NCBI RefSeq assembly: GCF_003865135.1 | Contig: NZ_BHZC01000001.1 | Span: 5,952,001 to 6,016,000, forward strand | Source of the DNA: Streptomyces chrestomyceticus JCM 4735 | GTDB lineage: Bacteria > Actinomycetota > Actinomycetes > Streptomycetales > Streptomycetaceae | Direction of reading: 5' to 3' | DNA: 64,000 bases | Shown: positions 42,453-50,495 of the stretch, one piece after another | How the letters are laid out: each line of letters opens with the position of its first letter | Position numbering within the stretch: the stretch's first letter is position 1 | Made by a program: the position numbers and the translations under genes | The notes under the pieces: generated by a model | Database searches by the model: none | What the model saw: only the letters and a program-made list of their open reading frames with translations | Told to the model about the DNA's origin: nothing

Positions 42453-43142
42453 TCACAGGGGTGGGATGAGGGTTGGCGCCGTTCGGGTGGTGGCGGGGTC
42501 GGCGGGGGCGTCGGGGCTGTTGCGTGCCGCGGTGGCGACGGGGCCGTCGGGTACTGCGGTGGCGACGCCGGTGGCGCGCCGGGCGGCACGTATGCAGGCC
42601 CAGAGGAGGGCGCCCGGCCCGGGGAGCCAGGGGTGGCGTACGTCCGGGGCCACCAGCCAGCGGGAGGCGGTGAGGTCCTGAGCGCTGTGGGGTGTGTGGG
42701 GCGGGTCCGGCTGCGGTGACCGCTGGGGGAAGAGGGGCGGGACGGTCACGGCGTCGCCCGGCCCGTGGCAGAGCAGTGGCGGTACGGAGCCGGACCACTC
42801 CTCCCAGCCGAGCAGGGCGGGCAGCCGCCGGGCCGTACCGGGCTCGGCGAACAGCAGGATGCGGCCGCGGTGGGTGGCGACGGGCCCGGACCCGGGCCCC
42901 GCGGTCCATAAGCGGTCCACCAGGTCGCGGCCGAAGAGCGCGGGCGCGTTGATCACGTCGAAGACCGTGCCGCACGGCAGTGTGCTCGGCGCCTCCGGAC
43001 AGGACGCCCACCGGGCGTGCACGGCCTCGGGGCGCGGGGCGGCGGAGGCGAGCCAGTCGGCGCCGGCGAGGGTGACGTACGCCGCGGTGTGGAAGGCGGC
43101 GGGGGCGGGTCGGCGGGGATGCTCGGAGGGCCAGTCGCTCAT
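42453..43142 (-). CDS. conserved actinobacterial protein, prim-pol-like N-terminal homology
   Basis: 229 residues. It resembles the small bifunctional DNA primase/polymerase-like proteins common in Streptomyces: an early helical stretch, a WASCPEAP-type cysteine segment, GTVFDVINAPALFGRDLVDRL, a VATHRGRILLFAEPG strand pair and the C-terminal RHPWLPGPGALLWACIRAARRA. The archaeo-eukaryotic primase catalytic acidic pair is not evident, so it is probably not an active primase. The final 40 residues are Pro/Thr-rich. Assignment rests on family resemblance from memory. Confidence 0.65.
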   Translation of the reverse strand: MSDWPSEHPRRPAPAAFHTAAYVTLAGADWLASAAPRPEAVHARWASCPEAPSTLPCGTVFDVINAPALFGRDLVDRLWTAGPGSGPVATHRGRILLFAEPGTARRLPALLGWEEWSGSVPPLLCHGPGDAVTVPPLFPQRSPQPDPPHTPHSAQDLTASRWLVAPDVRHPWLPGPGALLWACIRAARRATGVATAVPDGPVATAARNSPDAPADPATTRTAPTLIPPL

Positions 43143-43244
43143 GGCCCCGGTTTACCGGTATGCGGTGTTCCGTTTCTGCGGAATGGCCGAAATCCGGACA
43201 GGACGGGGCGGTGTGGGGTATGTTCCCGCGCCCGCATATGCCAG

Positions 43245-43273
43245 CGGCCCATGATCAACGGGATCATGGGCCG
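43245..43273 (-). terminator. strong hairpin between two minus-strand genes
   Basis: CGGCCCATGATC and GATCATGGGCCG give a perfect 12-bp stem with a 5-base loop (AACGG). It is downstream of the 129-residue protein gene (stop at 43398) and upstream of the prim-pol-like gene, so it separates their transcripts. Confidence 0.7.
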
Positions 43274-43397
43274 GGGCGCGAGGGCGGGGATGCGAGGGCG
43301 TGGCCGGTGGGGCGGGGGGCGAGGGCCGGGCCGGTCGGGCCGGGCCCGTCCGGGGTCGAGGCGATCGGGAAGCGGGTGCCGGGAGCTGCTGAACCGT

Positions 43398-43787
43398 TCA
43401 GTCGGCGGTGGCGTCCAGGCGGCTGCCGCCACCGTTGCGCAGCAGGCCGCGGCCGAACTCGACCATCTTCGCCGCGTAGTCCTCGGTCCAGTCCGCGCGC
43501 TCCGCGATCACGGAGAGCGGCAGCCGGTCGAAGCGCCGGGGATCGGCGAGGTGGGCCGCCGCCATCGCCTGGAACTCGGTGGCCCGGTCCGCCGCCGCGC
43601 GGAAGGCGAGCGTCAGCTCGGTGGAGCGGGCGAGCAGCTCCTTGGGGTCCTCGATGGACTCCAGGTCGAAGAAGTGCTCGGGGTCGGACGTGGCCTCCGG
43701 AGGCTCGAAGAGCAGCGGAGCCGGTTTCAGGCGCCGGGGCGCGGAGGCAGCTCCGCGCGGGTCGGAAGCCGGTTGCGGCTCGGACAT
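43398..43787 (-). CDS. small conserved-looking hypothetical protein
   Basis: 129 residues from ATG 43787 with an ideal AGGAGG 6 bases upstream. A disordered N-terminus (1-25) is followed by LLFEPPEATSDPEHFFDLESIEDPKELLARSTELTLAF, then a helical body (AADRATEFQAMAAAHLADPRRFDRLPLSVIAERADWTEDYAAKMVEFGRGLL). It is acidic, cytoplasmic, with no membrane segment. I do not recognise a family. The good ribosome site and codon usage support a real gene. Confidence 0.72.
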   Translation of the reverse strand: MSEPQPASDPRGAASAPRRLKPAPLLFEPPEATSDPEHFFDLESIEDPKELLARSTELTLAFRAAADRATEFQAMAAAHLADPRRFDRLPLSVIAERADWTEDYAAKMVEFGRGLLRNGGGSRLDATAD

Positions 43788-44189
43788 GTACGTACCTCCT
43801 GGATCGTGTGCCGCGTTCCATTGTCCCGCGCCGCGCAAGTGCGCCTGGCGACGCGCCCCTACGGGGCTCAGCCGCCCGCAGGGGGCAGCACATCACGTGC
43901 CGCGCGCCCCCGTTACGCGCCTGCACCGCCACCGTACGACCGTGCGCGGCGCGCCCGGGCGCAAGTGAGCCGCGCCGACCGATACCCGCCCCTGGACACC
44001 CCCGTGCGCGGCGGCACACGACGCTGCGCGGGTCGGCCCGGCCCCGTACGTCCGGGTCCAGCGTCCAGCGTCCAGCCCAGCCCAGCCCGGCCGGGCCCGT
44101 GCCTGACCCGGCCGGCGCGCACAGGCCGGCCCCGGCGGCTTCCGGCCCGACCGCCCGCCGACTGCCCCGACGGCCTCACCGCCGCCCGG
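43788..44189. other. 402-base intergenic region, low-complexity
   Basis: Between the SF1 helicase stop and the small hypothetical gene. It is highly GC-rich and includes a short tandem array (GTCCAGC and CAGCC units, 44056-44090). No gene, RNA or clear promoter is recognised beyond the leader of the small gene. Confidence 0.5.
44056..44090. repeat. short tandem repeat GTCCAGC / CAGCC
   Basis: Three near-consecutive GTCCAGC units are followed by CAGCC-type units. This looks like a slippage-prone simple repeat without obvious function. Confidence 0.5.
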
Positions 44190-45629
44190 TCAGGGCCGCC
44201 ACGCCACCCGGTGTTCGTTCAGATGGGCCAGGACCGCGTGGTTCGCTTCCCAGCCGTCCGGGAACTTGACCGTGACGCCCAGTTGGACGGGGTCCGCCGA
44301 GGGGTGTTCGTCCAGCAGCTCCGGTATGCCGGCCCGGCTGACCACGATGCAGGCGTGCCGGTGGCGCGAGGCCAGTACGCACAGCCGACCGGTCTCCAGG
44401 TGGAAGGCGGTCGCGTCGGGGCGGCCGGAGAGCGGGTGCAGGAAGACCGTGACGTCGAACTCCCGTCCCTGGAGGCGGTTGGCGGTGTCCACCGCGACGC
44501 CGCCGACGCCGAGCCCGGCCAGCGCGGCCCGTACCGCCGCCGCCTGGTCACGGTGGGCCGTGCCGACCGCGATCCGATCGGCGGTCAGCGGCACCGGGTC
44601 GGGGCCGCGCTCACTGGTGGCCGCGCCGCCCCGGTCGAGCAGCCGCCGCACCACCCGCGCGATGGCGTGCACCGCCTCCGGGTCCGTACGCGGGGTGTGG
44701 CGGGCGGGCAGTTCGAGCAGGCCCCAGCCGGACTCGGCGGCCTCGTCCAGCACCCGGTCCACCCCCGAGCCGTCGGAGGGCACACCGAAGGCGAGCCGCC
44801 GGTCGCCGTGGTCCGTGCCGCTGCGGAAGGGTGTGTACGGGTAGAACGCGTCGGAGACCAGCCGCGCCGCGGAGGCGGGCAGCCGCCACGACACCGGGAG
44901 CCGGTGCTGCGGCAGGCCGGGGTTGTGCGCCAGCAGCGTCGTCACGGCGCTGGCCGACGGGTCGTACGCGAGCCCGGCCCACTGCTCGGCGCCGACCACG
45001 CTGAACGGGTCCAACTGCCCCGGATCGCCCACGAACAGCGCCCGCTCGAACAGCCCGCCGACGGCGAGCAGCGCGTCCGAGCGCATCTGGTACGCCTCGT
45101 CCACGATGGCATGCTGCCACGGCTCGTCGACCTTCGTGTACGCCCACTTGGCGGCCGTCGAGACGACGATGTCCAGCCCGGCCAGATCGGCGACCTTGGC
45201 CGACGTACGGACGGCGGGCAGTTCCGCCAGCGCGGGGTCGAATGCGCCCGGCTCGCTGCTGTGCAGTCGCCCCACCGGCAGCTCCGGGTCTTTCTCGGCG
45301 ATGCGCAGGACGAGGTCGTCCACCTGTGCGTTCGTCTGCGCGACGATCATCAACGGGCGTCCGGCCGCGGCCAGTTCGCGGGCCGCCTGCACCACCAGCG
45401 TGGACTTGCCCGCGCCGGGCGGCGAGTCCACGACGACGCCGCGGTGCGTACCGTGCAGCGTGCTGTGCACGATCGCGTCGGTGGCCGCGGCCGCCGCCGC
45501 GCCCGGATCGAAGGGCGCCGCGCCGGGCCCGTACGGCGACGCGCCGGGGGCGGCCGGCGGTACACCTGGGGCGGCGTCCGGCCGCCGGGCGGCGGGCACG
45601 TCGGGGTGCGCGGGGCGGGCCTCGGTCAC
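44190..45629 (-). CDS. SF1-type (UPF1/Dna2-like) DNA helicase
   Basis: 479 residues from GTG 45629, overlapping the upstream gene by 4 bases. A disordered Pro/Ala leader (1-45) precedes a P-loop helicase core: Walker A SPPGAGKST (69-77), motif Ia VAQTNAQVDDL, Walker B HAIVDEAYQ (Asp177, Glu178), motif III GDPGQLDP (201-208), motif IV SWRLP, motif V RLQGREFDVTVFL and motif VI LASRHRHACIVV. The DEAY/GDPGQL set belongs to superfamily 1B. It is probably the motor for the nuclease encoded two genes upstream. Confidence 0.88.
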   Translation of the reverse strand: MTEARPAHPDVPAARRPDAAPGVPPAAPGASPYGPGAAPFDPGAAAAAATDAIVHSTLHGTHRGVVVDSPPGAGKSTLVVQAARELAAAGRPLMIVAQTNAQVDDLVLRIAEKDPELPVGRLHSSEPGAFDPALAELPAVRTSAKVADLAGLDIVVSTAAKWAYTKVDEPWQHAIVDEAYQMRSDALLAVGGLFERALFVGDPGQLDPFSVVGAEQWAGLAYDPSASAVTTLLAHNPGLPQHRLPVSWRLPASAARLVSDAFYPYTPFRSGTDHGDRRLAFGVPSDGSGVDRVLDEAAESGWGLLELPARHTPRTDPEAVHAIARVVRRLLDRGGAATSERGPDPVPLTADRIAVGTAHRDQAAAVRAALAGLGVGGVAVDTANRLQGREFDVTVFLHPLSGRPDATAFHLETGRLCVLASRHRHACIVVSRAGIPELLDEHPSADPVQLGVTVKFPDGWEANHAVLAHLNEHRVAWRP

Positions 45630-47179
45630 AGGAAGTCCTCCGCGGTGACGGGATCGGGCTGGTCCACGGGCAGTGCGGCGGTGTCGGCCACGGGCGGCCC
45701 GCCGTGCGTCCACGGCGTGTCCTCGGGCTCGGGCAGCTCCGGTCCGCCGCGCGGCTGGTGCTCGAACAGGGTCCAGCACACGATGTCGCCGGGCTCGGGC
45801 ACCGACCCGGGCTCCGGGGTCTTCCCCCGCCCCATGCCGCCGGTCAGCCGGACGACCAGCCCGCCCGGCCCGTCCGCCGTGTACGCGACGAACTCGGCGG
45901 GCTGGGCCTTCCCGTCCGGCAGCGCGCGGTACAGCTTGCCGCCCTCGGTGAGTTGCGGCCGGTCGTCCGTCGCCAGCGTCACCAGCGGGCGCGGCATCGG
46001 CCGCTTGCCCTCCGAATACGCCATCTCGACGCCGGTCACCTCGCCGGCCAGCGCCTCCCCGGCGAGCCGCCGGCCCGCCATGACCAGCGGGTCGTCCAGC
46101 GCCTCCTGCGCGTCCAACTGCGCCTGGGCGGTCTCCCGGGAGGCGAGTTTGCGGGCGGCCGTGATGGCGTCGTCCCGCTTGGGCTGCGGCGGCTCACCGG
46201 CCCGTACCCGGTCGCGGTGTCCGGTGTACGACCAGCGGTCGCGCTTCCAGCGGTCGGCCACCCTGGAGCCTTCCGGCAGGGCCCGCAGCAGGTCGAGGCC
46301 GTGCCACACGGCGTCCCAGGCGGGGCGCAACTGGCTCTCGACCAGGTCGCGGACCGCCTCCTCGGCGCCGGGCAGCCCTGCGTCGTACCGGGCCATCGCC
46401 GGGGCGAGGCGCTTGTTGTCGAACGCCGGGTCCGTGGCCGGGCCGGCCGGCGGGCACAGCAACTGGCCGTCCGCGTCCCGTGCCGTCTCCGCGCGCCGCG
46501 CGGCTGCCGCGCCGGACTCGCCCTCGGGCGGGTCGATCCAGGCGAGCAGCGCGCCCAGGTGCTGGTCCTCCAGGTTGCTCTGACCGGTCGCCCAGTGCCG
46601 GGCGAGCAGCCCGGTCATCGGCAGCAGCAGGCTCGCGCCCGGCACCCGGGCCCGCTCGCCGAAGTGGGTGAACCAGCGGCCCAGCAGCGGCACATGGGGC
46701 GGCGCCGGATGCGGGGTGTCCGGGTCCTGGTCGGCGGTCCGCCGGAACCGCATGGACCGGCCCAGCAGGCGTACGTACTCCACACCGGCCGCGCTCGGCA
46801 CGACGATCTGCGGCGCGTCGGCACACAGCTCGACCTCGACCGGGACCTTCTTGCCGGTCTCGGGGTCGGTCTCCTTGCGCTGCTCGGTCTCGACGGTGTC
46901 CGCGTACCCGTCCACGTACGGCAGGACGGCCTCGGCCAGCTCGGCGAGGAACGCGAACCGCAGGTCACGGTCGCGCGGCTGGGGTACGGCGAGCAGCAGC
47001 GGCTTCTCGCGGTCCGTGCCGACCAGCGCGCCCAGCGGGGCGCCCGCCTCACCCGCGGTCGTCAGCGGGACGAACACCAGCGGACGGGCGGACAGATGCC
47101 GGTGCCGGACCGTCGTCAGCGGCTGCGCACGGCCCGCCGCCACCGCCTCCATCCTGGCGAGCACCTCGATCAACGACAT
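45626..47179 (-). CDS. unknown 517-residue protein linking nuclease and helicase genes
   Basis: No family recognised. Visible: IEVLARMEAVAAGRAQPLTTVRHRHLSARPLVFVPL at the start, a beta-rich region with VEVELCADAPQIVVPSAAGVEYVRLLGRSMRFRR, a hydrophobic patch PGASLLLPMTGLLARHWA, a helical segment RDDAITAARKLASRETAQAQLDAQEALDDPLVMAGRRLAGEALAGEV, and a beta-rich C-terminus ending in an acidic tail (PVTAEDFL). No signal peptide. Its ATG overlaps the nuclease stop by 10 bases and its stop overlaps the helicase start by 4, so the three proteins are probably made in fixed ratio and may form a complex, with this one in a scaffold or DNA-recognition role. Confidence 0.8.
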   Translation of the reverse strand: MSLIEVLARMEAVAAGRAQPLTTVRHRHLSARPLVFVPLTTAGEAGAPLGALVGTDREKPLLLAVPQPRDRDLRFAFLAELAEAVLPYVDGYADTVETEQRKETDPETGKKVPVEVELCADAPQIVVPSAAGVEYVRLLGRSMRFRRTADQDPDTPHPAPPHVPLLGRWFTHFGERARVPGASLLLPMTGLLARHWATGQSNLEDQHLGALLAWIDPPEGESGAAAARRAETARDADGQLLCPPAGPATDPAFDNKRLAPAMARYDAGLPGAEEAVRDLVESQLRPAWDAVWHGLDLLRALPEGSRVADRWKRDRWSYTGHRDRVRAGEPPQPKRDDAITAARKLASRETAQAQLDAQEALDDPLVMAGRRLAGEALAGEVTGVEMAYSEGKRPMPRPLVTLATDDRPQLTEGGKLYRALPDGKAQPAEFVAYTADGPGGLVVRLTGGMGRGKTPEPGSVPEPGDIVCWTLFEHQPRGGPELPEPEDTPWTHGGPPVADTAALPVDQPDPVTAEDFL

Positions 47180-48537
47180 GCCGTCGCCCCCTCGGCTCCG
47201 TCGGCCCGCCCCGTGGGCCGGCCCGCTGTGCCCCTCGCGCCGCCCGGTGCGGCCTCCGCCAGCGCCTCGGCGCGCAGGGCCGCCGCCCGGCGCAGCGCCT
47301 CGGCGGCGGGCGCGTCCGTGTCCCCGTCCGGAGCGCGGGCAGCGGTGGCACCCGCGCCCTCGGACCCGTCCGCCCCGCCCTCCGTACGCGCTGCCGCCAG
47401 GACCTCCTCGACCGTACGCAGCCCGCCCAGCTCACCGCGCACCCCGCGGCCCAGCGACTCCACGGCGCCCGCGGCGCGCGCCTGCTCCCGGCAGTGGAAC
47501 GCCAGCTCGCAGGCGGACAGGCACTCCGGCGCGTACGCCGCGTCCACGGACTCGACCGCCTCGGCCAGCTCGGCGGCGGACCGCGTCACCGTCTTTCCGT
47601 CGTCCGCGAGCCGGAGGTCGAAGGTGGTGCCGGGCGGTAGCTGCGCGGCGATCTCCTCGACCTTGGTGAGCCGCTGCAACTGCCGTCTGGTCGTCGCCAG
47701 TTGTTTACGGATGTCGACGGCCTCGGCGGTGGGGAGGTTCGCGAAGTCCTTCGGGCAGACCAGCAGCACCTGGTCCCGCACCGTGACCGGACGGCCCGTA
47801 CTGGCGAGGACCTGGGCGGCCACCCGCTGCAGCGCCAGTACGTACACCGCGGCCTGCCGGGCCGCCGCGCCCACCTTCGCCGGGTCGGCGGAACCGTCGA
47901 TCATCGGGAAGGACTTGATCTCCACGACCGTCCAGCCGCCGTCCGGATGCACCACGACCGCGTCCGGCTCCAGATAGGCGGGCGACCCGGCCACGTCCAG
48001 GGTGAGCAGCGGATGGTCCAGCAGCGTCCAGCCGCCGGTGGCGGTTGCCTCGCGCAGGGCCAGCGCCGTACGGGCCGCACGCCCCTCGGGACCGGCGGCG
48101 GACAGGTCGGGGACGGCGGTCCGGCCGGGCTCGGGGGCCTCCGCGCCGCCGCCCATCCGCTCGTACAGCAGCAGCATCAGGTCCGCGCCGCCGTCCGCCT
48201 TGACGCGGGCCTCGAAGGAGTTGCCCCGGGCCAGCGCGAACTGCGACTGCCCGAAGGCCGCGGGCGAGCCGAGCGCGCCCGCGAGCGCCGTCTTGTCGAC
48301 CCCGGCGCCGTCCAGCAGCGCGCGGCGGCGGCAGCCGGGGTTGGCGGCCAGCGCGGCGAGCGCACGGGCGTCCAGCGGCCGTGGCCGTACGCCGGGGCCG
48401 CGCAGCTCACCGAGCCGCTGTCGCAGCCCCGTCGTCGGCTGCGGCAGCGGCGGCGGCTCCGACGGCCGGTCGGCCGCGGCGGGTCGGCTGTCGCGGAAAA
48501 CGTTCACCCGCGGAAGTCTGGCATCCGCCACTGACAT
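47170..48537 (-). CDS. RecB/Cas4-like PD-(D/E)XK nuclease with candidate Fe-S cysteines
   Basis: 455 residues from ATG 48537 (GTG 48531 is an alternative). RecB-family nuclease motifs: GNSFEAR (Glu109), EPDAVVV (Asp192), VVEIKSF (Glu206, Lys208) and the QxxxY motif RQAAVYVL (Gln228, Tyr232). A single N-terminal cysteine (NPGCRRRALL, Cys69) and three C-terminal cysteines (ECLSACELAFHC; Cys339, Cys343, Cys349) are placed as in the Fe-S clasp of Cas4, AddB and Dna2. The C-terminal 90 residues are disordered. It is the first gene of an overlapped operon with an unknown protein and an SF1 helicase. Its 5' end overlaps the PAP2 gene by 131 bases. Confidence 0.84.
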   Translation of the reverse strand: MSVADARLPRVNVFRDSRPAAADRPSEPPPLPQPTTGLRQRLGELRGPGVRPRPLDARALAALAANPGCRRRALLDGAGVDKTALAGALGSPAAFGQSQFALARGNSFEARVKADGGADLMLLLYERMGGGAEAPEPGRTAVPDLSAAGPEGRAARTALALREATATGGWTLLDHPLLTLDVAGSPAYLEPDAVVVHPDGGWTVVEIKSFPMIDGSADPAKVGAAARQAAVYVLALQRVAAQVLASTGRPVTVRDQVLLVCPKDFANLPTAEAVDIRKQLATTRRQLQRLTKVEEIAAQLPPGTTFDLRLADDGKTVTRSAAELAEAVESVDAAYAPECLSACELAFHCREQARAAGAVESLGRGVRGELGGLRTVEEVLAAARTEGGADGSEGAGATAARAPDGDTDAPAAEALRRAAALRAEALAEAAPGGARGTAGRPTGRADGAEGATACR

Positions 48538-49453
48538 TCGCGTGGGCCCCCGGCACCCCGGCGGCCGGAAGATCGCGCGGCACACCCGCGAGCAAGCCGT
48601 TTTCCGTGCCGGCCGCGGGTGTGTCCGTGCCGGTTTCCGCGCCCGCCACGCGGCTGCCGGGGCTGGTTCCCGCGCTCCCACCGGCCGCCCGGAACCGCCC
48701 GCGCACCCCGTCCGCCAGCCGCAGCGCCGGGCGCGTCAGCAGCAGGCCCAGGCCCATCACGGCCGTACCGGCCAGCGCGTCGAGCAGGTAGTGGTTGGCG
48801 GTGCCCATCACCACCAGGACGATCAGCAGCGGGTACGCCACCCCCAGCGCCCGCGTCAGCCGGGACCGGCCGTGCCGCCACAGCACCACGCCGCACCACA
48901 GCGCCCACCCCACGTGGAGGCTGGGCATCGCCGCGAACTGGTTCGTCATGCCGCCGAGCCCGCGCGGCGCGCTCGCGTCCTCGCCCCACCACCCGTAGGA
49001 CGAGAACTGCGCCATGGTGTCCGCGAACCCGCTGCCCGCCTCCAGCAGGCGGGGCGGCGCGGTCGGCAGCAGCGTGAAGCCGATCAGCCCGATGAGGGTG
49101 GCGAGCATGAGCCACGTACGGAGCGCGCGGTAATGCCCGGGGCGCCGGTTCCACAGCCACACCAGGACCAGGGGCGTGACCAGGTAGTGCAGCGAGGCGT
49201 ACGCGAAGTCGGCGGGTATGCCGAGAGCGGGCGTGGCGGTGAAGAGACGATTCAGCGCGCGTTCCGGATCGAGCCGCAGCAGCTCTTCCCACCGCAGGAT
49301 CGTCTGCCCGTGCCCGGCGGCGGTGTGCGCGTCGCCGCGGGCCACGAGACGGCCCGCGGAGTAGGCCGCGTACACGAGGGCGAGCAGTGGCAGTTCCGTC
49401 CACCACCGGAGCCGGCTGCCGGCTGCCGCTGGGCGGCGCGCTACGGCGTCCAT
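48407..49453 (-). CDS. PAP2 superfamily membrane phosphatase / inositolphosphotransferase-like
   Basis: 348 residues from ATG 49453. Six membrane segments; the catalytic motifs are AMPSLHVGWALW (Ser-Leu-His) and GTANHYLLDALAGT (His and Asp). The classical KxxxxxxRP first motif is replaced by the TLLPTAPPRLLEAG arrangement seen in the Aur1/PAP2_3 branch. It probably transfers or removes phosphate from lipid headgroups at the outer membrane face. The C-terminal 100 residues are a low-complexity soluble tail whose last 43 codons overlap the 5' end of the nuclease gene in another frame. Confidence 0.83.
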   Translation of the reverse strand: MDAVARRPAAAGSRLRWWTELPLLALVYAAYSAGRLVARGDAHTAAGHGQTILRWEELLRLDPERALNRLFTATPALGIPADFAYASLHYLVTPLVLVWLWNRRPGHYRALRTWLMLATLIGLIGFTLLPTAPPRLLEAGSGFADTMAQFSSYGWWGEDASAPRGLGGMTNQFAAMPSLHVGWALWCGVVLWRHGRSRLTRALGVAYPLLIVLVVMGTANHYLLDALAGTAVMGLGLLLTRPALRLADGVRGRFRAAGGSAGTSPGSRVAGAETGTDTPAAGTENGLLAGVPRDLPAAGVPGAHANVSGGCQTSAGERFPRQPTRRGRPAVGAAAAAAADDGAATAAR

Positions 49454-49760
49454 CCTGGTCGTTCTCCAACATGCGTGGCCCGTGGCGGATCGGTCGCGGG
49501 CCTGGTGCGAGGGGGTGCGGCGCGGGGCGGCACCCGTCGGCGCGGAAGACGCCGACCCTCCACCGTACGCCGTATGGCGCGAAGCTCCCGGCGGGGAGGG
49601 GCCCACCCCGGTGGTGCCGGGCGATGCGCGATGATGGAACGGACGGCCACCGCAACGAGGCGACGCGAGCCGGGCGCCGGACGAGCACCAGTCGAGCAGC
49701 ACAGCCCCGGAGCGGGCTCCGAAGACGGAAGAGCCGAGCAATCGGCCAGAGGTATTTCCC

Positions 49761-50354
49761 ATGGCACCGCGCATTCTGCTGGCCCGGCACGGGCAGACGG
49801 AGTGGTCCCTGTCCGGCAAGCACACCGGCCGTACGGACATTCCGCTCCTGGAGGAGGGCCGCCGCGGCGCCAAGCTCCTGGGGGAGCGGCTGCACCGCGC
49901 GCCCTGGGACGGCCTGCCGGACGTCGAGGTCCGCACCAGCCCCCTGGTGCGCGCGAAGGAGACCTGCGAGCTGGCCGGCTTCGGCGACCGGGCCCAGGAC
50001 TGGGACGCGCTGATGGAGGTCGACTACGGCGCGTACGAGGGCCTGACCCCGGCCGACATCAAGGCCGGGCGCCCGGACTGGCTCATCTGGCGCGACGGCG
50101 TCCCCGAGGGCGAGACGCTGGCCCAGGTCGCGGCGCGGGCCGACGAGGTCGTGGAATGGGCGCGCTCCGCCGACCGGGACGTCCTGGTCTTCGCGCACGG
50201 CCACATCCTGCGCTCCCTGGGGGCCCGCTGGCTCGGCCTGGACGTCTCCTTCGCCGCCCGCATCCGCCTGGAGCCGACGTCGCTGTCCGTACTGGGCTGG
50301 GCGTACGGGGAGCCCGCCATCGAGCGCTGGAACGACACCGGCCACCTGGGCTGA
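49761..50354 (+). CDS. histidine phosphatase family protein
   Basis: 197 residues of the phosphoglycerate-mutase-like fold. The phosphohistidine motif [11 protein letters not shown] (Arg9, His10, Gly11) is at the N-terminus, the second Arg in [12 protein letters not shown], the acid/base Glu in VDYGAYEG and the second His in [10 protein letters not shown]. These small enzymes dephosphorylate sugar phosphates, cobalamin precursors or nucleotides; the substrate is not evident. A TATTTCCC leader with weak ribosome site precedes ATG 49761. Confidence 0.92.
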   Translation: MAPRILLARHGQTEWSLSGKHTGRTDIPLLEEGRRGAKLLGERLHRAPWDGLPDVEVRTSPLVRAKETCELAGFGDRAQDWDALMEVDYGAYEGLTPADIKAGRPDWLIWRDGVPEGETLAQVAARADEVVEWARSADRDVLVFAHGHILRSLGARWLGLDVSFAARIRLEPTSLSVLGWAYGEPAIERWNDTGHLG

Positions 50355-50495
50355 ACCCCGGCGGGACGGCCCCGGAGGCCAGCGGCTCGCCGCCATTCGG
50401 GTCCGTACCTCGTCCCCTCGGGGCCGTACCCCACCCTTCGGGGCCGACCCCTCGGGGGCCATCCCCTACCCCCGGCCCGTTCCCCCGGAGCCCGG

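Noticed and set aside
44056..44090. CRISPR-like repeat
   Set aside because: Seven- and five-base units in direct tandem without spacers; a simple sequence repeat, not an array. No CRISPR array was seen anywhere in the window.
43017..46583. A 1188-codon plus-strand open frame opposite the helicase operon
   Set aside because: Arg/Gly-rich composition without motifs. The minus-strand reading gives a helicase with full motifs, so this is an antisense shadow.
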